The notes: generated by a model from the sequence alone, not told the origin. DNA of 15,922 bases from Hyphomicrobiales bacterium (GCA_021775385.1 JAJFHW010000317.1:1-15922); one strand, 5' to 3'. Counted from the first letter of the stretch, positions 7,693 to 14,575 are shown. Numbers and translations are program-made.

Positions 7693-7959
7693 ATGGCACG
7701 TTTAGATATGCCGATTAATGCTGAAATGGAATGTGCGACTGAAAGCAATTCTGTGGATGCACTATTTGAACTAGGTATTATGTATGCCGCAGGCCGCGAA
7801 GTGAGCCCAAATTTGGTTGTTGCTCACAAATGGTTCAATTTGGCAGCATTGCAAGGTAATAGAGCAGCTTTAAAATATCGCAAAGAAATAGCCAATGAAA
7901 TGTCAACGGCTGAAATCTCTGTAGCTCAAAAATTAGCAAGAGAATGGTTGGGTAAGTAA
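7693..7959 (+). CDS. Small Sel1-repeat protein
   Basis: This 88-residue protein has one full Sel1/TPR-like repeat: ALFELGIMYAAGREV (about residues 23-37) and VVAHKWFNLAALQGN (41-55), followed by a charged helix and a basic, Trp-containing end (AREWLGK). It has no signal peptide or membrane segment, so it is probably cytoplasmic. Sel1 repeats mediate protein-protein contacts. Small single-repeat proteins of this shape are familiar to me from alphaproteobacteria, but I know no firm function. GGGAAGAG just before the ATG is a good ribosome binding site and supports the start. It stands alone, after a long AT-rich gap and convergent with the next gene. Confidence 0.8.
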   Translation: MARLDMPINAEMECATESNSVDALFELGIMYAAGREVSPNLVVAHKWFNLAALQGNRAALKYRKEIANEMSTAEISVAQKLAREWLGK

Positions 7960-8094
7960 TTGACCGTTTAAAAGAGGCTGAATTCCTGTGAAGGTAATCA
8001 TTCTAATCGGTTAAGCTATTAAGTCTGGGCAATAATTAGCTCATGCCTATCTGTTCGGCAGAAGATAAATTAAAGCTGAGTTAAAGCTAAAACT

Positions 8095-8844
8095 CTAGTT
8101 GCCACATTTTGTAAAAAAACTAGTGAGGCATTCATAGGTCGTAGAAGCTGCATCACCTATACCTTGCCCAACTGTTTTAACTGATTTTTTCACAACAGTT
8201 GAGGTCTTGTCATAGGTTTTTTTGACAGTCTTAGATGTATTGTTAAAAGTCTTTTTAACTGTCTTGGTTGTCTTTTGATATGTCTTTTTAGATTCACCAA
8301 CCAGGGTAGGTTGATCTTTCTCAGTTGGCTCAACGTTGCTTTCTTGCTGTAATTGGTCTGGTTTAGGTTTAACGGGGACCAAAATTTGCTCAACTGAGGA
8401 GCTATTCTTCAATTGATAAATTTCTCCATTACAGTCTTTAAATGACTTACGGACAGCAGCACATTGACCATGTCCACCATATTGAGCAATTTCCTGAATA
8501 CAGGCAAATTGAAGGCCTTTAATATTGATGGTTGGAAGCTGACCAGAGGCATCAGGTTGATAAGAAGATTGCTTGTAAGTGCACTGGTAAACTTTCCCAG
8601 GGTCATTACAAATAACACATGCGCCGACTTCAGATGAGGTCGCCTCGTTAGCCATCGCTTGATTTATTAATGTAAAGTTTGAAATTTCAAAGTTAAAAAA
8701 TGCAAAGAATGAAACGCAATAAAGCCCTATCAAGCCAGTACGGCTTATTTTGAGAGCGCGGCGCTTGCATTTCCCTGCGACTGAAAGTTTAGGGGAAAAT
8801 TGCAATGGATCTAATGGGGATCTAAAACGAAACAAGCAATTCAT
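8095..8844 (-). CDS. Exported Cys-rich protein with 11-residue Lys/Thr repeats, function unknown
   Basis: I do not recognise this 249-residue protein. AAGGA at 8851-8855, 6 bases before the ATG, supports the start. The N terminus is long and basic (residues 1-35), then a hydrophobic stretch (about 36-60) and a likely signal peptidase site after AMA (63-65). The mature part has eight cysteines (76, 79, 88, 115, 128, 138, 239, 247), with CxxC at 76-79, fitting a disulfide-bonded periplasmic or secreted domain. A Pro/Gln/Glu-rich linker (about 155-183) leads to four 11-residue repeats beginning KK (186-229), then a short tail with two more Cys. The repeats predict a long, strongly basic amphipathic helix that could bind envelope, nucleic acid or polyanions; this is inference. 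It is convergent with the Sel1 gene and seems monocistronic. Confidence 0.7.
   Translation of the reverse strand: MNCLFRFRSPLDPLQFSPKLSVAGKCKRRALKISRTGLIGLYCVSFFAFFNFEISNFTLINQAMANEATSSEVGACVICNDPGKVYQCTYKQSSYQPDASGQLPTINIKGLQFACIQEIAQYGGHGQCAAVRKSFKDCNGEIYQLKNSSSVEQILVPVKPKPDQLQQESNVEPTEKDQPTLVGESKKTYQKTTKTVKKTFNNTSKTVKKTYDKTSTVVKKSVKTVGQGIGDAASTTYECLTSFFTKCGN
8158..8289 (-). repeat. Four 33-bp units coding 11-residue repeats
   Basis: On the minus strand, residues 186-229 divide into KKTYQKTTKTV, KKTFNNTSKTV, KKTYDKTSTVV and KKSVKTVGQGI. Three are close copies and the fourth is degenerate. An 11-residue period is that of hendecad helices, which place one face in line about every three turns. 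The DNA copies differ at several bases, so this is older than a fresh slippage event. Confidence 0.8.
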
Positions 8845-9102
8845 TTTTTTTCCTTAGGTCAATATAATTCGGTTCACAGCTATAAAACAAAGATAAATAT
8901 CAAGGAATTTGAAGAGATAATAAAACCTTAATTCCTCGTAATGTATCAAAAAAAATGAAGTCTGAATATGATCATTTTCTACAGTCTTTAAATTCTGCTT
9001 TGAACCATTATTTAAAGAGTTAAACGTAAAAAGATACGAAGGGCAAATTTAGATTAAATATCTAGAAGCAACATAAATATGATTGTTTTGATTGAAAATT
9101 TC

Positions 9103-9120
9103 TGATTTTGAGCAAAATCA
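9103..9120. other. Near-perfect 18-bp palindrome
   Basis: TGATTTTG and CAAAATCA are exact complements separated by two bases (AG). At the DNA level this would suit a dimeric regulator; as RNA it would be a poor hairpin with too small a loop, unless one base pair opens. It lies about 255 bases before the DUF2062 start. Confidence 0.35.
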
Positions 9121-9263
9121 TAGTGTAGTTTCAAAAAAACCTCTGTTGAAGCCAATTGGATATTCGTCTAAGAGCATGAGAAAAAGAACGAGAGCATGTC
9201 ACATATAATTGATATTCAATTCTAGGAAATAAGTAAATCTTCTGGATTCTTTTTGCGGATGCA

Positions 9264-9325
9264 GCTCCGGTTGCTTGTGGGCAACCTGAAGGAGCACTAA
9301 AAGAGTGGGCAACTGAAGGGGCTTT
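9264..9325 (+). repeat. Bulged hairpin repeat, copy A (plus half copy)
   Basis: Outer stem GCTCC (9264-9268) pairs with GGAGC (9291-9295); inner stem GGTTGC (9269-9274) pairs with GCAACC (9281-9286); loop TTGTGG; a one-sided TGAA bulge (9287-9290) separates the stems on the 3' side. A second right half (AGTGGGCAACTGAAGG) follows at 9304-9319 without its left arm. The same design recurs near era. Confidence 0.75.
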
Positions 9326-9375
9326 AAAAATGACTATCAATTACTTAAGAATTAGCTGGGGAGAATAGGTCCTTA

Positions 9376-9966
9376 ATGTTGTTTAAGCGTCGAGATAAAG
9401 CGTCCATATTAGAAGCAGTGCGAATTTTTTTATGGCCACGACGTAGTTGGTCACGCTCTGTAAATTATGTGATGCTTCGGGTCAATCGTTTAAGTGGCTC
9501 GGCTCATGCCATCGCTCTTGGTTGTGCAGTTGGAATATTTGTCTCATACTTGCCAATCATGGGGTTTCACTTTATTGCAGCGGCAGTAATAGCTTATATC
9601 GTTGGTGGTAACTTGTTAGCGTCCGCGCTCGGAACATTTTTCGGTAACCCAATCACTTTTCCGTTTATCTGGGCTTCAGCCTATAAATTTGGACACTGGA
9701 TTCTAGGAAATGAAGTAGGCGTATTCCGCGTTGCAGATTTGTTAGACACATTTTCAAACGGTATATTCTACGCAATTGATAATACATATGAGATTTATTT
9801 TAAACCAATGATGATTGGCGGTATTCCAGCCGGGTTTGTTTGCGGTTTTTTTGGGTACTTTATCATTAGAAAATTGGTTGAGAACTACCAAAGCCGCCGT
9901 GTAGAGTTATTAGCAGCCCGAGCACGTGAAGCTATATCGTCTGCGCCAGACAAACACAGAGCTTGA
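9376..9966 (+). CDS. DUF2062 inner-membrane protein
   Basis: This 196-residue protein belongs to the DUF2062 family: a basic N terminus with FLWPRRSWSRSVNY (about residues 18-31), a Gly/Ala-rich membrane segment (about 45-75) containing GxAVGIFVSYLP, the conserved FGNPITFPFIWASAY stretch (about 88-102), and a second membrane pair near 150-170. The C-terminal tail is charged and cytoplasmic-looking. The biochemical role of the family is not known to me. In many Hyphomicrobiales this gene stands directly before acpS, lepB, rnc, era and recO, the order found here. Its ATG has a weak AGGT site. acpS begins 52 bases after its stop, so they may share a transcript. Confidence 0.85.
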   Translation: MLFKRRDKASILEAVRIFLWPRRSWSRSVNYVMLRVNRLSGSAHAIALGCAVGIFVSYLPIMGFHFIAAAVIAYIVGGNLLASALGTFFGNPITFPFIWASAYKFGHWILGNEVGVFRVADLLDTFSNGIFYAIDNTYEIYFKPMMIGGIPAGFVCGFFGYFIIRKLVENYQSRRVELLAARAREAISSAPDKHRA

Positions 9967-10018
9967 AGAGCACGATGTTTAGCAACTGCTTGTAGGGTAA
10001 ATTTTTAGGTGATGATCT

Positions 10019-10420
10019 ATGATACTAGGAATTGGTAACGATATAATCGACGTCAGACGTATAGAAAAAACCATAGAAAAATATGGCGAGCGCTTTTTAA
10101 CGCGCGTCTTTACAGATCTAGAGAGGCTCAGATCTGAGAAAAAGCATCTCTCAGCTGCCTCATATGCCAAGCGTTTTGCAGCTAAAGAAGCTTGTTCAAA
10201 AGCTCTGGGAACCGGAATAGCCTCCGGCGTCGCCTGGAAAGACATGGGAGTGGTAAATAGCTCTTCTGGGGCCCCCTCAATGGAATTAACAGGAGGGGCA
10301 AAAGTGCAATTATTAAAAATGGTTCCAGATGGTCATAATCCTGTCATTCACCTAACAATAACTGATGATGGCCCAATGGCCCAGGCATTCGTCATTATTT
10401 CGGCACAAATCAAAGTTTAA
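10019..10420 (+). CDS. acpS: Holo-[acyl-carrier-protein] synthase AcpS
   Basis: AcpS transfers the 4'-phosphopantetheine arm of coenzyme A to a serine of acyl carrier protein, making it active for fatty acid synthesis. The 133-residue length is normal. Mg2+-binding motifs are present: [13 protein letters not shown] (residues 4-16, Asp8 as metal ligand) and [16 protein letters not shown] (51-66, Glu57 as second ligand). The C-terminal [15 protein letters not shown] strand pattern is also typical. AGGTGAT about 9 bases before the ATG supports the start. It lies between the DUF2062 gene and lepB as usual in alphaproteobacteria. A 263-base gap follows before lepB, with short palindromes such as AGCGC/GCGCT near 10523-10536 but no clear terminator. 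Confidence 0.95.
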   Translation: MILGIGNDIIDVRRIEKTIEKYGERFLTRVFTDLERLRSEKKHLSAASYAKRFAAKEACSKALGTGIASGVAWKDMGVVNSSSGAPSMELTGGAKVQLLKMVPDGHNPVIHLTITDDGPMAQAFVIISAQIKV

Positions 10421-10683
10421 TTTGTCTGAGTAGCCCAATTAAGACCTCAATTGAATAACTGTGCTACTTTTGTCCAGTTTTAGAGAATTAACTGATTATA
10501 ACAGAGATTTATTTGCAAACCTAAGCGCAAATGCGCTATATGGCACGTCTGGTAACTGGCTTGTTGAGCTGTGTACTTGCTAGATGAATTAGTACATTTT
10601 GTAAGCTAAAACTAACAGCCTGAATAAATTCAAGTCAAAATAGTCTGTTTAGAGCTATACTGACGTTTACAAGGAGTGAATAA

Positions 10684-11427
10684 ATGAGTGTTGACGTAGA
10701 GAAGAGCAGTACCTCTACCGATGAAGGATGGTGGGAGATTTTTAAAATCGTCTTTCATGCCATTCTCCTTGCGATCATTGTTCGCATTTTTATCATTCAA
10801 CCCTTTAATATTCCCTCTGGTTCTATGCAGGGCAACCTACTTGTTGGTGATTACTTATTCGTCAGTAAATTTAGCTATGGCTATAGCAAATATACCTTTG
10901 GAACGGATTTATTCTCAGGCCGCATCATCGCCAGTAAACCAGAGCGCGGCGATGTTGTTGTCTTCAAATTACCAAAAGATCCAACACAAGATTATATCAA
11001 ACGCGTCATTGGTCTTCCTGGCGATAAAGTCCAGATGATTGGCGGTATACTCCATATCAATGGAAACCCAATACCTAAAAAGAGAGATGGCCAGTTTGTA
11101 GAAGATTTAAGATCGACGCCAGTGGCCAGGTTCAGAGAGACATTACCAAATGGGGTGTCTTATCTTTCGCTAGACAGCAAGCCACATAATGGCAGGGCTT
11201 ATACAGACAACACGGATGTCTACACAGTTCCTGAAGGACATTACTTCATGATGGGTGATAATCGTGATAATTCGTCTGATAGCCGTGACCCAAGCGTGAG
11301 CTTTGTTCCGTTTGAAAATTTTGTTGGCAAAGCCCAACTGATCTTCTTTTCAAAAGGAGATACGACAGACCCCTCGACCGGCCTTTTCAACATTCGTTGG
11401 GCACGTATATTTAAAATAGTACGTTAG
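10684..11427 (+). CDS. lepB: Signal peptidase I LepB
   Basis: LepB is the inner-membrane peptidase that removes signal peptides from exported proteins. The 247-residue product has one membrane segment (about residues 20-38) and then the S26 catalytic domain facing the periplasm. The catalytic Ser is Ser47 in NIPSGSM; the general base is Lys106 in YIKRVIGLPGD (104-114); box E is GDNRDNSSDSRD. Box B reads SMQGNLLVGD, where SMxPTLxxGD is more common, a change away from the catalytic residues. AAGGAG at 10671-10676, 7 bases before ATG, is the best ribosome binding site in the window and fixes the start. rnc begins 15 bases after the stop, so lepB and rnc are very probably cotranscribed; lepB may have its own promoter in the 263-base gap upstream. 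Confidence 0.96.
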   Translation: MSVDVEKSSTSTDEGWWEIFKIVFHAILLAIIVRIFIIQPFNIPSGSMQGNLLVGDYLFVSKFSYGYSKYTFGTDLFSGRIIASKPERGDVVVFKLPKDPTQDYIKRVIGLPGDKVQMIGGILHINGNPIPKKRDGQFVEDLRSTPVARFRETLPNGVSYLSLDSKPHNGRAYTDNTDVYTVPEGHYFMMGDNRDNSSDSRDPSVSFVPFENFVGKAQLIFFSKGDTTDPSTGLFNIRWARIFKIVR

Positions 11428-11442
11428 TGGACTTATGCATTA

Positions 11443-12249
11443 ATGGACAAGGCAGACAAACCCGTAAGGATCGTAAACAAAGAGACCACCTCAAAAGGGA
11501 CTAAAAAGAAAAAGTCATCTTCAGGTAAGGGCCTTATTAGCAAGAGCGCTGAATTAAAAGCCCTTGAAACGAAGATAAACTACCAGTTCCAAGAAAGGTC
11601 TCTTTTAAGCTCAGCCTTAACCCATGCCAGCAGCATATCTCAAACTAAAAAAACGGGGCAAAGCCCTGATGAAGATAATGAACGTCTGGAATTCTTAGGT
11701 GACAGGGTTTTAGGGCTTTCAATTTCTGCCGTTCTAATAAAACTATACCCCGAAAGCCCTGAAGGTGATTTAGCTCGCCGTTATAATAATCTGGTACGAA
11801 GGCAAACCTGTACTGAGGTCGCAAAAGATTTAGACCTGGGGAAGTATCTAATTCTAAGCGCGGGTGAAGAACGCTCAGGTGGGCGCACAAAATCAACCAT
11901 TTTAGCCAATGCTATGGAAGCACTGTTGGGGGCGATTTTCCTTGATGGAGGATATGAAGCCGCCGATGAGATGATAAAGACATTTTGGCAAGAGAAAATT
12001 ACTGAAGGTGAGCAAATCGAACTTGATGCCAAAACAGCCCTTCAGGAATGGGCTCAAGGCCAAGGGTTTGACCTCCCACAATATACAAATCTTAACAGAA
12101 CAGGGCCAGATCATGACCCCATGTTTGAAACCAAAGTAACGGTTGAAGGTGTTGGTGATGGTGTGGGAAAAGGTCCATCAAAAAGAATAGCTGAACAAAT
12201 GGCTGCAAAGAACCTATTAGAAATAGAAAAAGTTTGGACCGAAGCTTAG
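11443..12249 (+). CDS. rnc: Ribonuclease III with Lys-rich N-terminal extension
   Basis: RNase III cuts double-stranded RNA, processing rRNA precursors and regulating mRNAs. The 268-residue product is longer than the usual 220-240: about 35 extra residues at the start include KKKKSSSGKG (21-30). The nuclease domain has NERLEFLGD (79-87), giving Glu83 and Asp87 (E. coli Glu41 and Asp45), and ANAMEALLGAIFLDGG (155-170), giving Glu159 (E. coli Glu117). The position of E. coli Asp114, also a metal ligand, is Asn156 here. A double-stranded RNA-binding domain covers about 195-262. It lies 15 bases after lepB. Downstream are a bulged hairpin and a tandem repeat array before era. The start is the first usable ATG; its ribosome binding site is weak. 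Confidence 0.94.
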   Translation: MDKADKPVRIVNKETTSKGTKKKKSSSGKGLISKSAELKALETKINYQFQERSLLSSALTHASSISQTKKTGQSPDEDNERLEFLGDRVLGLSISAVLIKLYPESPEGDLARRYNNLVRRQTCTEVAKDLDLGKYLILSAGEERSGGRTKSTILANAMEALLGAIFLDGGYEAADEMIKTFWQEKITEGEQIELDAKTALQEWAQGQGFDLPQYTNLNRTGPDHDPMFETKVTVEGVGDGVGKGPSKRIAEQMAAKNLLEIEKVWTEA

Positions 12250-12298
12250 CCTCCTAAAGAAAATTAGACATAAAAGACGTTCTAAGTTTACTATGAAT

Positions 12299-12332
12299 AA
12301 CCAGAACATAACACCTGAAGTGGTGTCTGGTT
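12299..12332 (+). other. Bulged hairpin after rnc, possible weak terminator
   Basis: AACCAG (12299-12304) pairs with CTGGTT (12327-12332) and ACACC (12311-12315) with GGTGT (12322-12326), around a 6-base loop, with a one-sided bulge AACATA on the 5' side. Three of the four Ts at 12331-12334 could act as a short U-tract, although two of them pair in the stem. It could partly end the lepB-rnc transcript. The function is inferred. Confidence 0.4.
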
Positions 12333-12345
12333 TTAGGGATGCTTA

Positions 12346-12490
12346 CACCGGTTGCTAGTGGGCAATCTGAAGGTGCACTAAAAAAGGCACCTGAATCACC
12401 AGCAAAATAGCGCGGATGCTCAGAGGGCATCTGAAGCACCAACAAAATAGTGCGGATGCTTTGTGGGCATCTGAAGCACCAACAAAAAAT
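12346..12490 (+). repeat. Bulged hairpin repeats, copies B, C and D in tandem
   Basis: Copy B: outer CACC (12346-12349)/GGTG (12372-12375), inner GGTTGC (12350-12355)/GCAATC (12362-12367) with one G-T pair, bulge TGAA. Copies C and D are exactly 40 bp apart, with inner GATGC/GCATC at 12415-12431 and 12455-12471 and only a 2-bp GC/GC outer stem. The tail CTGAAGCACCAACAAAA recurs at 40-bp steps (12391 diverged, 12431, 12471). B's right outer arm GGTGC can also pair with GCACC at 12387-12391, so two folds compete. The array ends 13 bases before the era start codon. Confidence 0.8.
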
Positions 12491-12503
12491 GAAAGAATTT
12501 TGA

Positions 12504-13484
12504 ATGACCACTTCAGATGACGATACGGCACCTGTTCAATCAATTGAACAAACAGATGCCACAGATGGAATGAATAAAACTGAAGAAGGTTTTAACACTA
12601 AATGTGGGTTCGTTGCTCTCATCGGTGCACCAAATGCAGGTAAGTCAACTTTGACCAATCGATTGGTGGGCACAAAAGTTTCAATCGTTACCAGAAAAGT
12701 TCAAACAACTAGAGCTCGGATCAGAGGTATTGCCATATTTGATGAAACACAAATCATCTTTGTGGACACTCCAGGAATTTTTGCTCCTAAAAGGCGTTTG
12801 GATAGGGCGATGGTCGATGCCGCTTGGGGAGGCGCAGCTGATGCTGATTTAGTGGTGCTACTGGTTGACGCCCAAAGAGGTCTGACTAAAGACGTTGCAA
12901 ACATTTTAAAGAGGCTAAAAGAAACAAAATACCCAATTGCTTTGGCGATCAATAAAATGGATCTAGTCCGCCGTGAAGATTTATTGAAACTGACCCAAGA
13001 CCTCACTGCAGATGTGAAATTTGATGAAGTTCTTTATATATCTGCTGAAAAAGGACAGGGTACCGGAGAACTTGTTGATTATTTAAAAACACGCTTACCA
13101 CTTAGCCCATGGTTATACCCCGAAGATCAATTAACAGATGCACCAATGCGCCATACAGCGGCTGAGATAACCAGAGAAAAACTGTTCTTACGGCTTCATG
13201 ATGAATTGCCATATGCCACGACTGTTGAGACCATTGATTGGAAAGTTAAAAAAGACAAATCAGTCCGCGTTGAGCAAGTGATTTACGTTGAGCGAGATAG
13301 TCAGAAAAAGATCGTGCTTGGTAAAAATGGTGATGCTGTAAAATCGATCTCTATGTCATCTAGAAGAGAATTAAGTGAAATTTTAGGAGTGCCAGTGCAT
13401 CTCTTCCTTTTTGTAAAAGTGAGAGAGCGCTGGGGCGATGACCCAGCTCGCTTCCGCGAAATGGGATTAGACTATACTAAATAG
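12504..13484 (+). CDS. era: Ribosome-assembly GTPase Era
   Basis: Era is a GTPase that binds the 3' end of 16S rRNA and helps 30S maturation at the inner membrane. The 326-residue product has a G domain with P-loop GAPNAGKST (residues 41-49), a QTTRARIRGI switch I region (67-76), DTPG (88-91) and NKMD (150-153), then a C-terminal KH domain with GKNGDAVKSI and LFLFVKVRERWGDD. It is about 25 residues longer than usual because of an acidic N-terminal extension (MTTSDDD...); ATG 12570 (Met23) would give a normal length. Neither start has a strong ribosome binding site. It stands between rnc and recO as usual, but each gap is filled by tandem hairpin repeats. The TAG stop at 13482-13484 directly abuts the next array. 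Confidence 0.95.
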   Translation: MTTSDDDTAPVQSIEQTDATDGMNKTEEGFNTKCGFVALIGAPNAGKSTLTNRLVGTKVSIVTRKVQTTRARIRGIAIFDETQIIFVDTPGIFAPKRRLDRAMVDAAWGGAADADLVVLLVDAQRGLTKDVANILKRLKETKYPIALAINKMDLVRREDLLKLTQDLTADVKFDEVLYISAEKGQGTGELVDYLKTRLPLSPWLYPEDQLTDAPMRHTAAEITREKLFLRLHDELPYATTVETIDWKVKKDKSVRVEQVIYVERDSQKKIVLGKNGDAVKSISMSSRRELSEILGVPVHLFLFVKVRERWGDDPARFREMGLDYTK

Positions 13485-13604
13485 CGCGGTTGCTAGTGGG
13501 CAAACGAAGCGTAACTAAGAAGACGCGGTTGCTAGTGGGCAAACGAAGCGCAACTAAGAAGACGCAGTTGCTCGTGCCGGTTGCTAGTGGGCAACTGAAG
13601 GCAC
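13485..13604 (+). repeat. Bulged hairpin repeats E1, E2, E3 after era
   Basis: E1 starts on the base after the era stop: outer CGC (13485-13487)/GCG (13509-13511), inner GGTTGC/GCAAAC with one mismatch, GAA bulge. E2 is the same 39 bp later (13524). A third left end at 13563, again 39 bp on, runs into E3: outer GTGCC (13574-13578)/GGCAC (13600-13604), inner GGTTGC (13579-13584)/GCAACT (13591-13596), loop TAGTGG. A decayed GCCGGTAACTAA fragment follows near 13616-13627. All copies have the sense orientation of era and recO. Confidence 0.8.
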
Positions 13605-13650
13605 ACGAAAAAAGAGCCGGTAACTAAAAAAAGTAATAACACGAAGAGGG

Positions 13651-13742
13651 AGCTCAGCCCAATTCGGGCTGAGGGACATGACGCCAAGGGCGTCCGGTGC
13701 CTAGCGCCGCCCCTCGGAGGCCCAAGCGCCTTAAGCGCTTGG
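13651..13742 (+). repeat. GC-rich multi-hairpin element before recO
   Basis: This block of about 90 bases is visibly richer in G+C than its surroundings and folds almost completely: CTCAGCCC/GGGCTGAG (13653-13660/13666-13673), ACGCC/GGCGT (13681-13685/13689-13693), CGGTGC/GCGCCG with one G-T pair (13695-13700/13704-13709), and CCAAGCGC/GCGCTTGG (13722-13729/13735-13742). It ends 20 bases before the recO start. The design recalls intergenic mosaic elements of rhizobia (RIME type), by architecture only. It could instead be a structured leader of recO. Confidence 0.65.
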
Positions 13743-13762
13743 AATAGCCGTGAGAGATAAGT

Positions 13763-14566
13763 ATGGAATGGAGAGATGATGGCATCGTGCTTTCAATAAA
13801 AGCACACGGAGAAACGAGTGTCCTGATTGATCTCTTCACGTCTGAGCGAGGGCGTCATTCTGGGCTTGTCCGCGGTGGTAAATCAAGAAAGATACGCCCC
13901 ATCTTACAAGTAGGCAATGTTGTGAGCGCAACATGGCGTGCTCGGCTTGATGAGCATCTCGGCAGCGCCACAGTTGAAATGGTCGAGCCTGTTGCTTCTC
14001 GTCTATTTGATGACCCGTTAGCTCTCGCGGGGCTTTCATCACTGTGCAGTTTATTGTCTCTCTTTCCAGAACGTGCCCCCCATCAAGGCCTCTATAAAGG
14101 CGCAAAACTCGTTCTCTCTCATATGGAAGATGATCAAATTTGGCCAGGGCTTCTAGTACGATTTGAAATGGAAGTGTTATCAGAGCTTGGCTTTCGATTG
14201 GATTTTTCAGAATGCGCGGCAACAGGCACAAAAGAAGAACTTGTTTATGTGTCACCAAAATCAGGAAGGGCCGTGTCACGAGGCGCGGGCTTACCCTATA
14301 AAGAAAAACTTCTTGAGCTTCCTCCGTTTTTAAGAGGAGAAAAAGAAAACGGCGTCAGTGATCAAGATATTTTAAATGGTTTTGCACTAACTGGCTTTTT
14401 CTTTGAACGGTACATTTTTAAGCCTGATCAGCAAGCAGGTTTCAGCGCTGGGAATTTTAAAAACATCAATAAGGGAACTGATCATTTTGGTGTACCAAGG
14501 TGTGAAGCAGCCCGAAGTAGTTTTTTAAAACGCTATAAAAAAATACGAACCCCTGAAAATTTATGA
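13763..14566 (+). CDS. recO: DNA repair protein RecO
   Basis: RecO works in the RecF recombination pathway: it binds SSB and DNA, anneals strands and, with RecR, loads RecA. The 267-residue product begins MEWRDDGIVL with an N-terminal OB fold (about residues 1-80, including RGRHSGLVRGGKSR and WRARLDEHLG), then a helical domain with CAATGTKEELVYVSPKSGRAVSR (two parts, about 153-175), the pattern of alphaproteobacterial RecO. The C-terminal tail after FFFERYIF is somewhat longer and more basic than usual. The start is clear from MEWRD; GAGA about 8 bases upstream is a modest ribosome binding site. It closes the acpS-to-recO cluster and ends 10 bases before the convergent hydrolase gene, with no terminator in the gap. 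Confidence 0.92.
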   Translation: MEWRDDGIVLSIKAHGETSVLIDLFTSERGRHSGLVRGGKSRKIRPILQVGNVVSATWRARLDEHLGSATVEMVEPVASRLFDDPLALAGLSSLCSLLSLFPERAPHQGLYKGAKLVLSHMEDDQIWPGLLVRFEMEVLSELGFRLDFSECAATGTKEELVYVSPKSGRAVSRGAGLPYKEKLLELPPFLRGEKENGVSDQDILNGFALTGFFFERYIFKPDQQAGFSAGNFKNINKGTDHFGVPRCEAARSSFLKRYKKIRTPENL

Positions 14567-14575
14567 ATTCCTAGT

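Larger units (their letters stand above)
8845..9375. other. Intergenic region before the DUF2062 gene
   Basis: About 530 AT-rich bases between divergent genes. It holds the palindrome at 9103-9120 and a copy and a half of the bulged hairpin repeat at 9264-9325, both listed separately. Promoters for the two flanking genes should lie here, but none stands out. No gene or RNA was recognised. Confidence 0.5.

Noticed and set aside
10421..10683. Possible terminator or promoter between acpS and lepB
   Set aside because: AGTAGC...GCTACTTTT and TATACT near 10656 were considered, but the stem is short with a long interior and no matching -35 was found at proper spacing.
12254..12511. Minus-strand frame over the rnc-era repeats, coding a repetitive Cys/Phe-rich peptide
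   Set aside because: Its repeats come from the hairpin array itself. Unit spacing (40 bp) is not a multiple of three and the paired stem changes point to RNA/DNA structure, not protein.
12346..13604. CRISPR array as explanation of the 39-40 bp tandem repeats
   Set aside because: Units are directly adjacent with no unique spacers, copies are degenerate, and there are no cas genes in the window.
13836..14279. 147-codon minus-strand frame inside recO
   Set aside because: Antisense to recO with no domain; a shadow frame.
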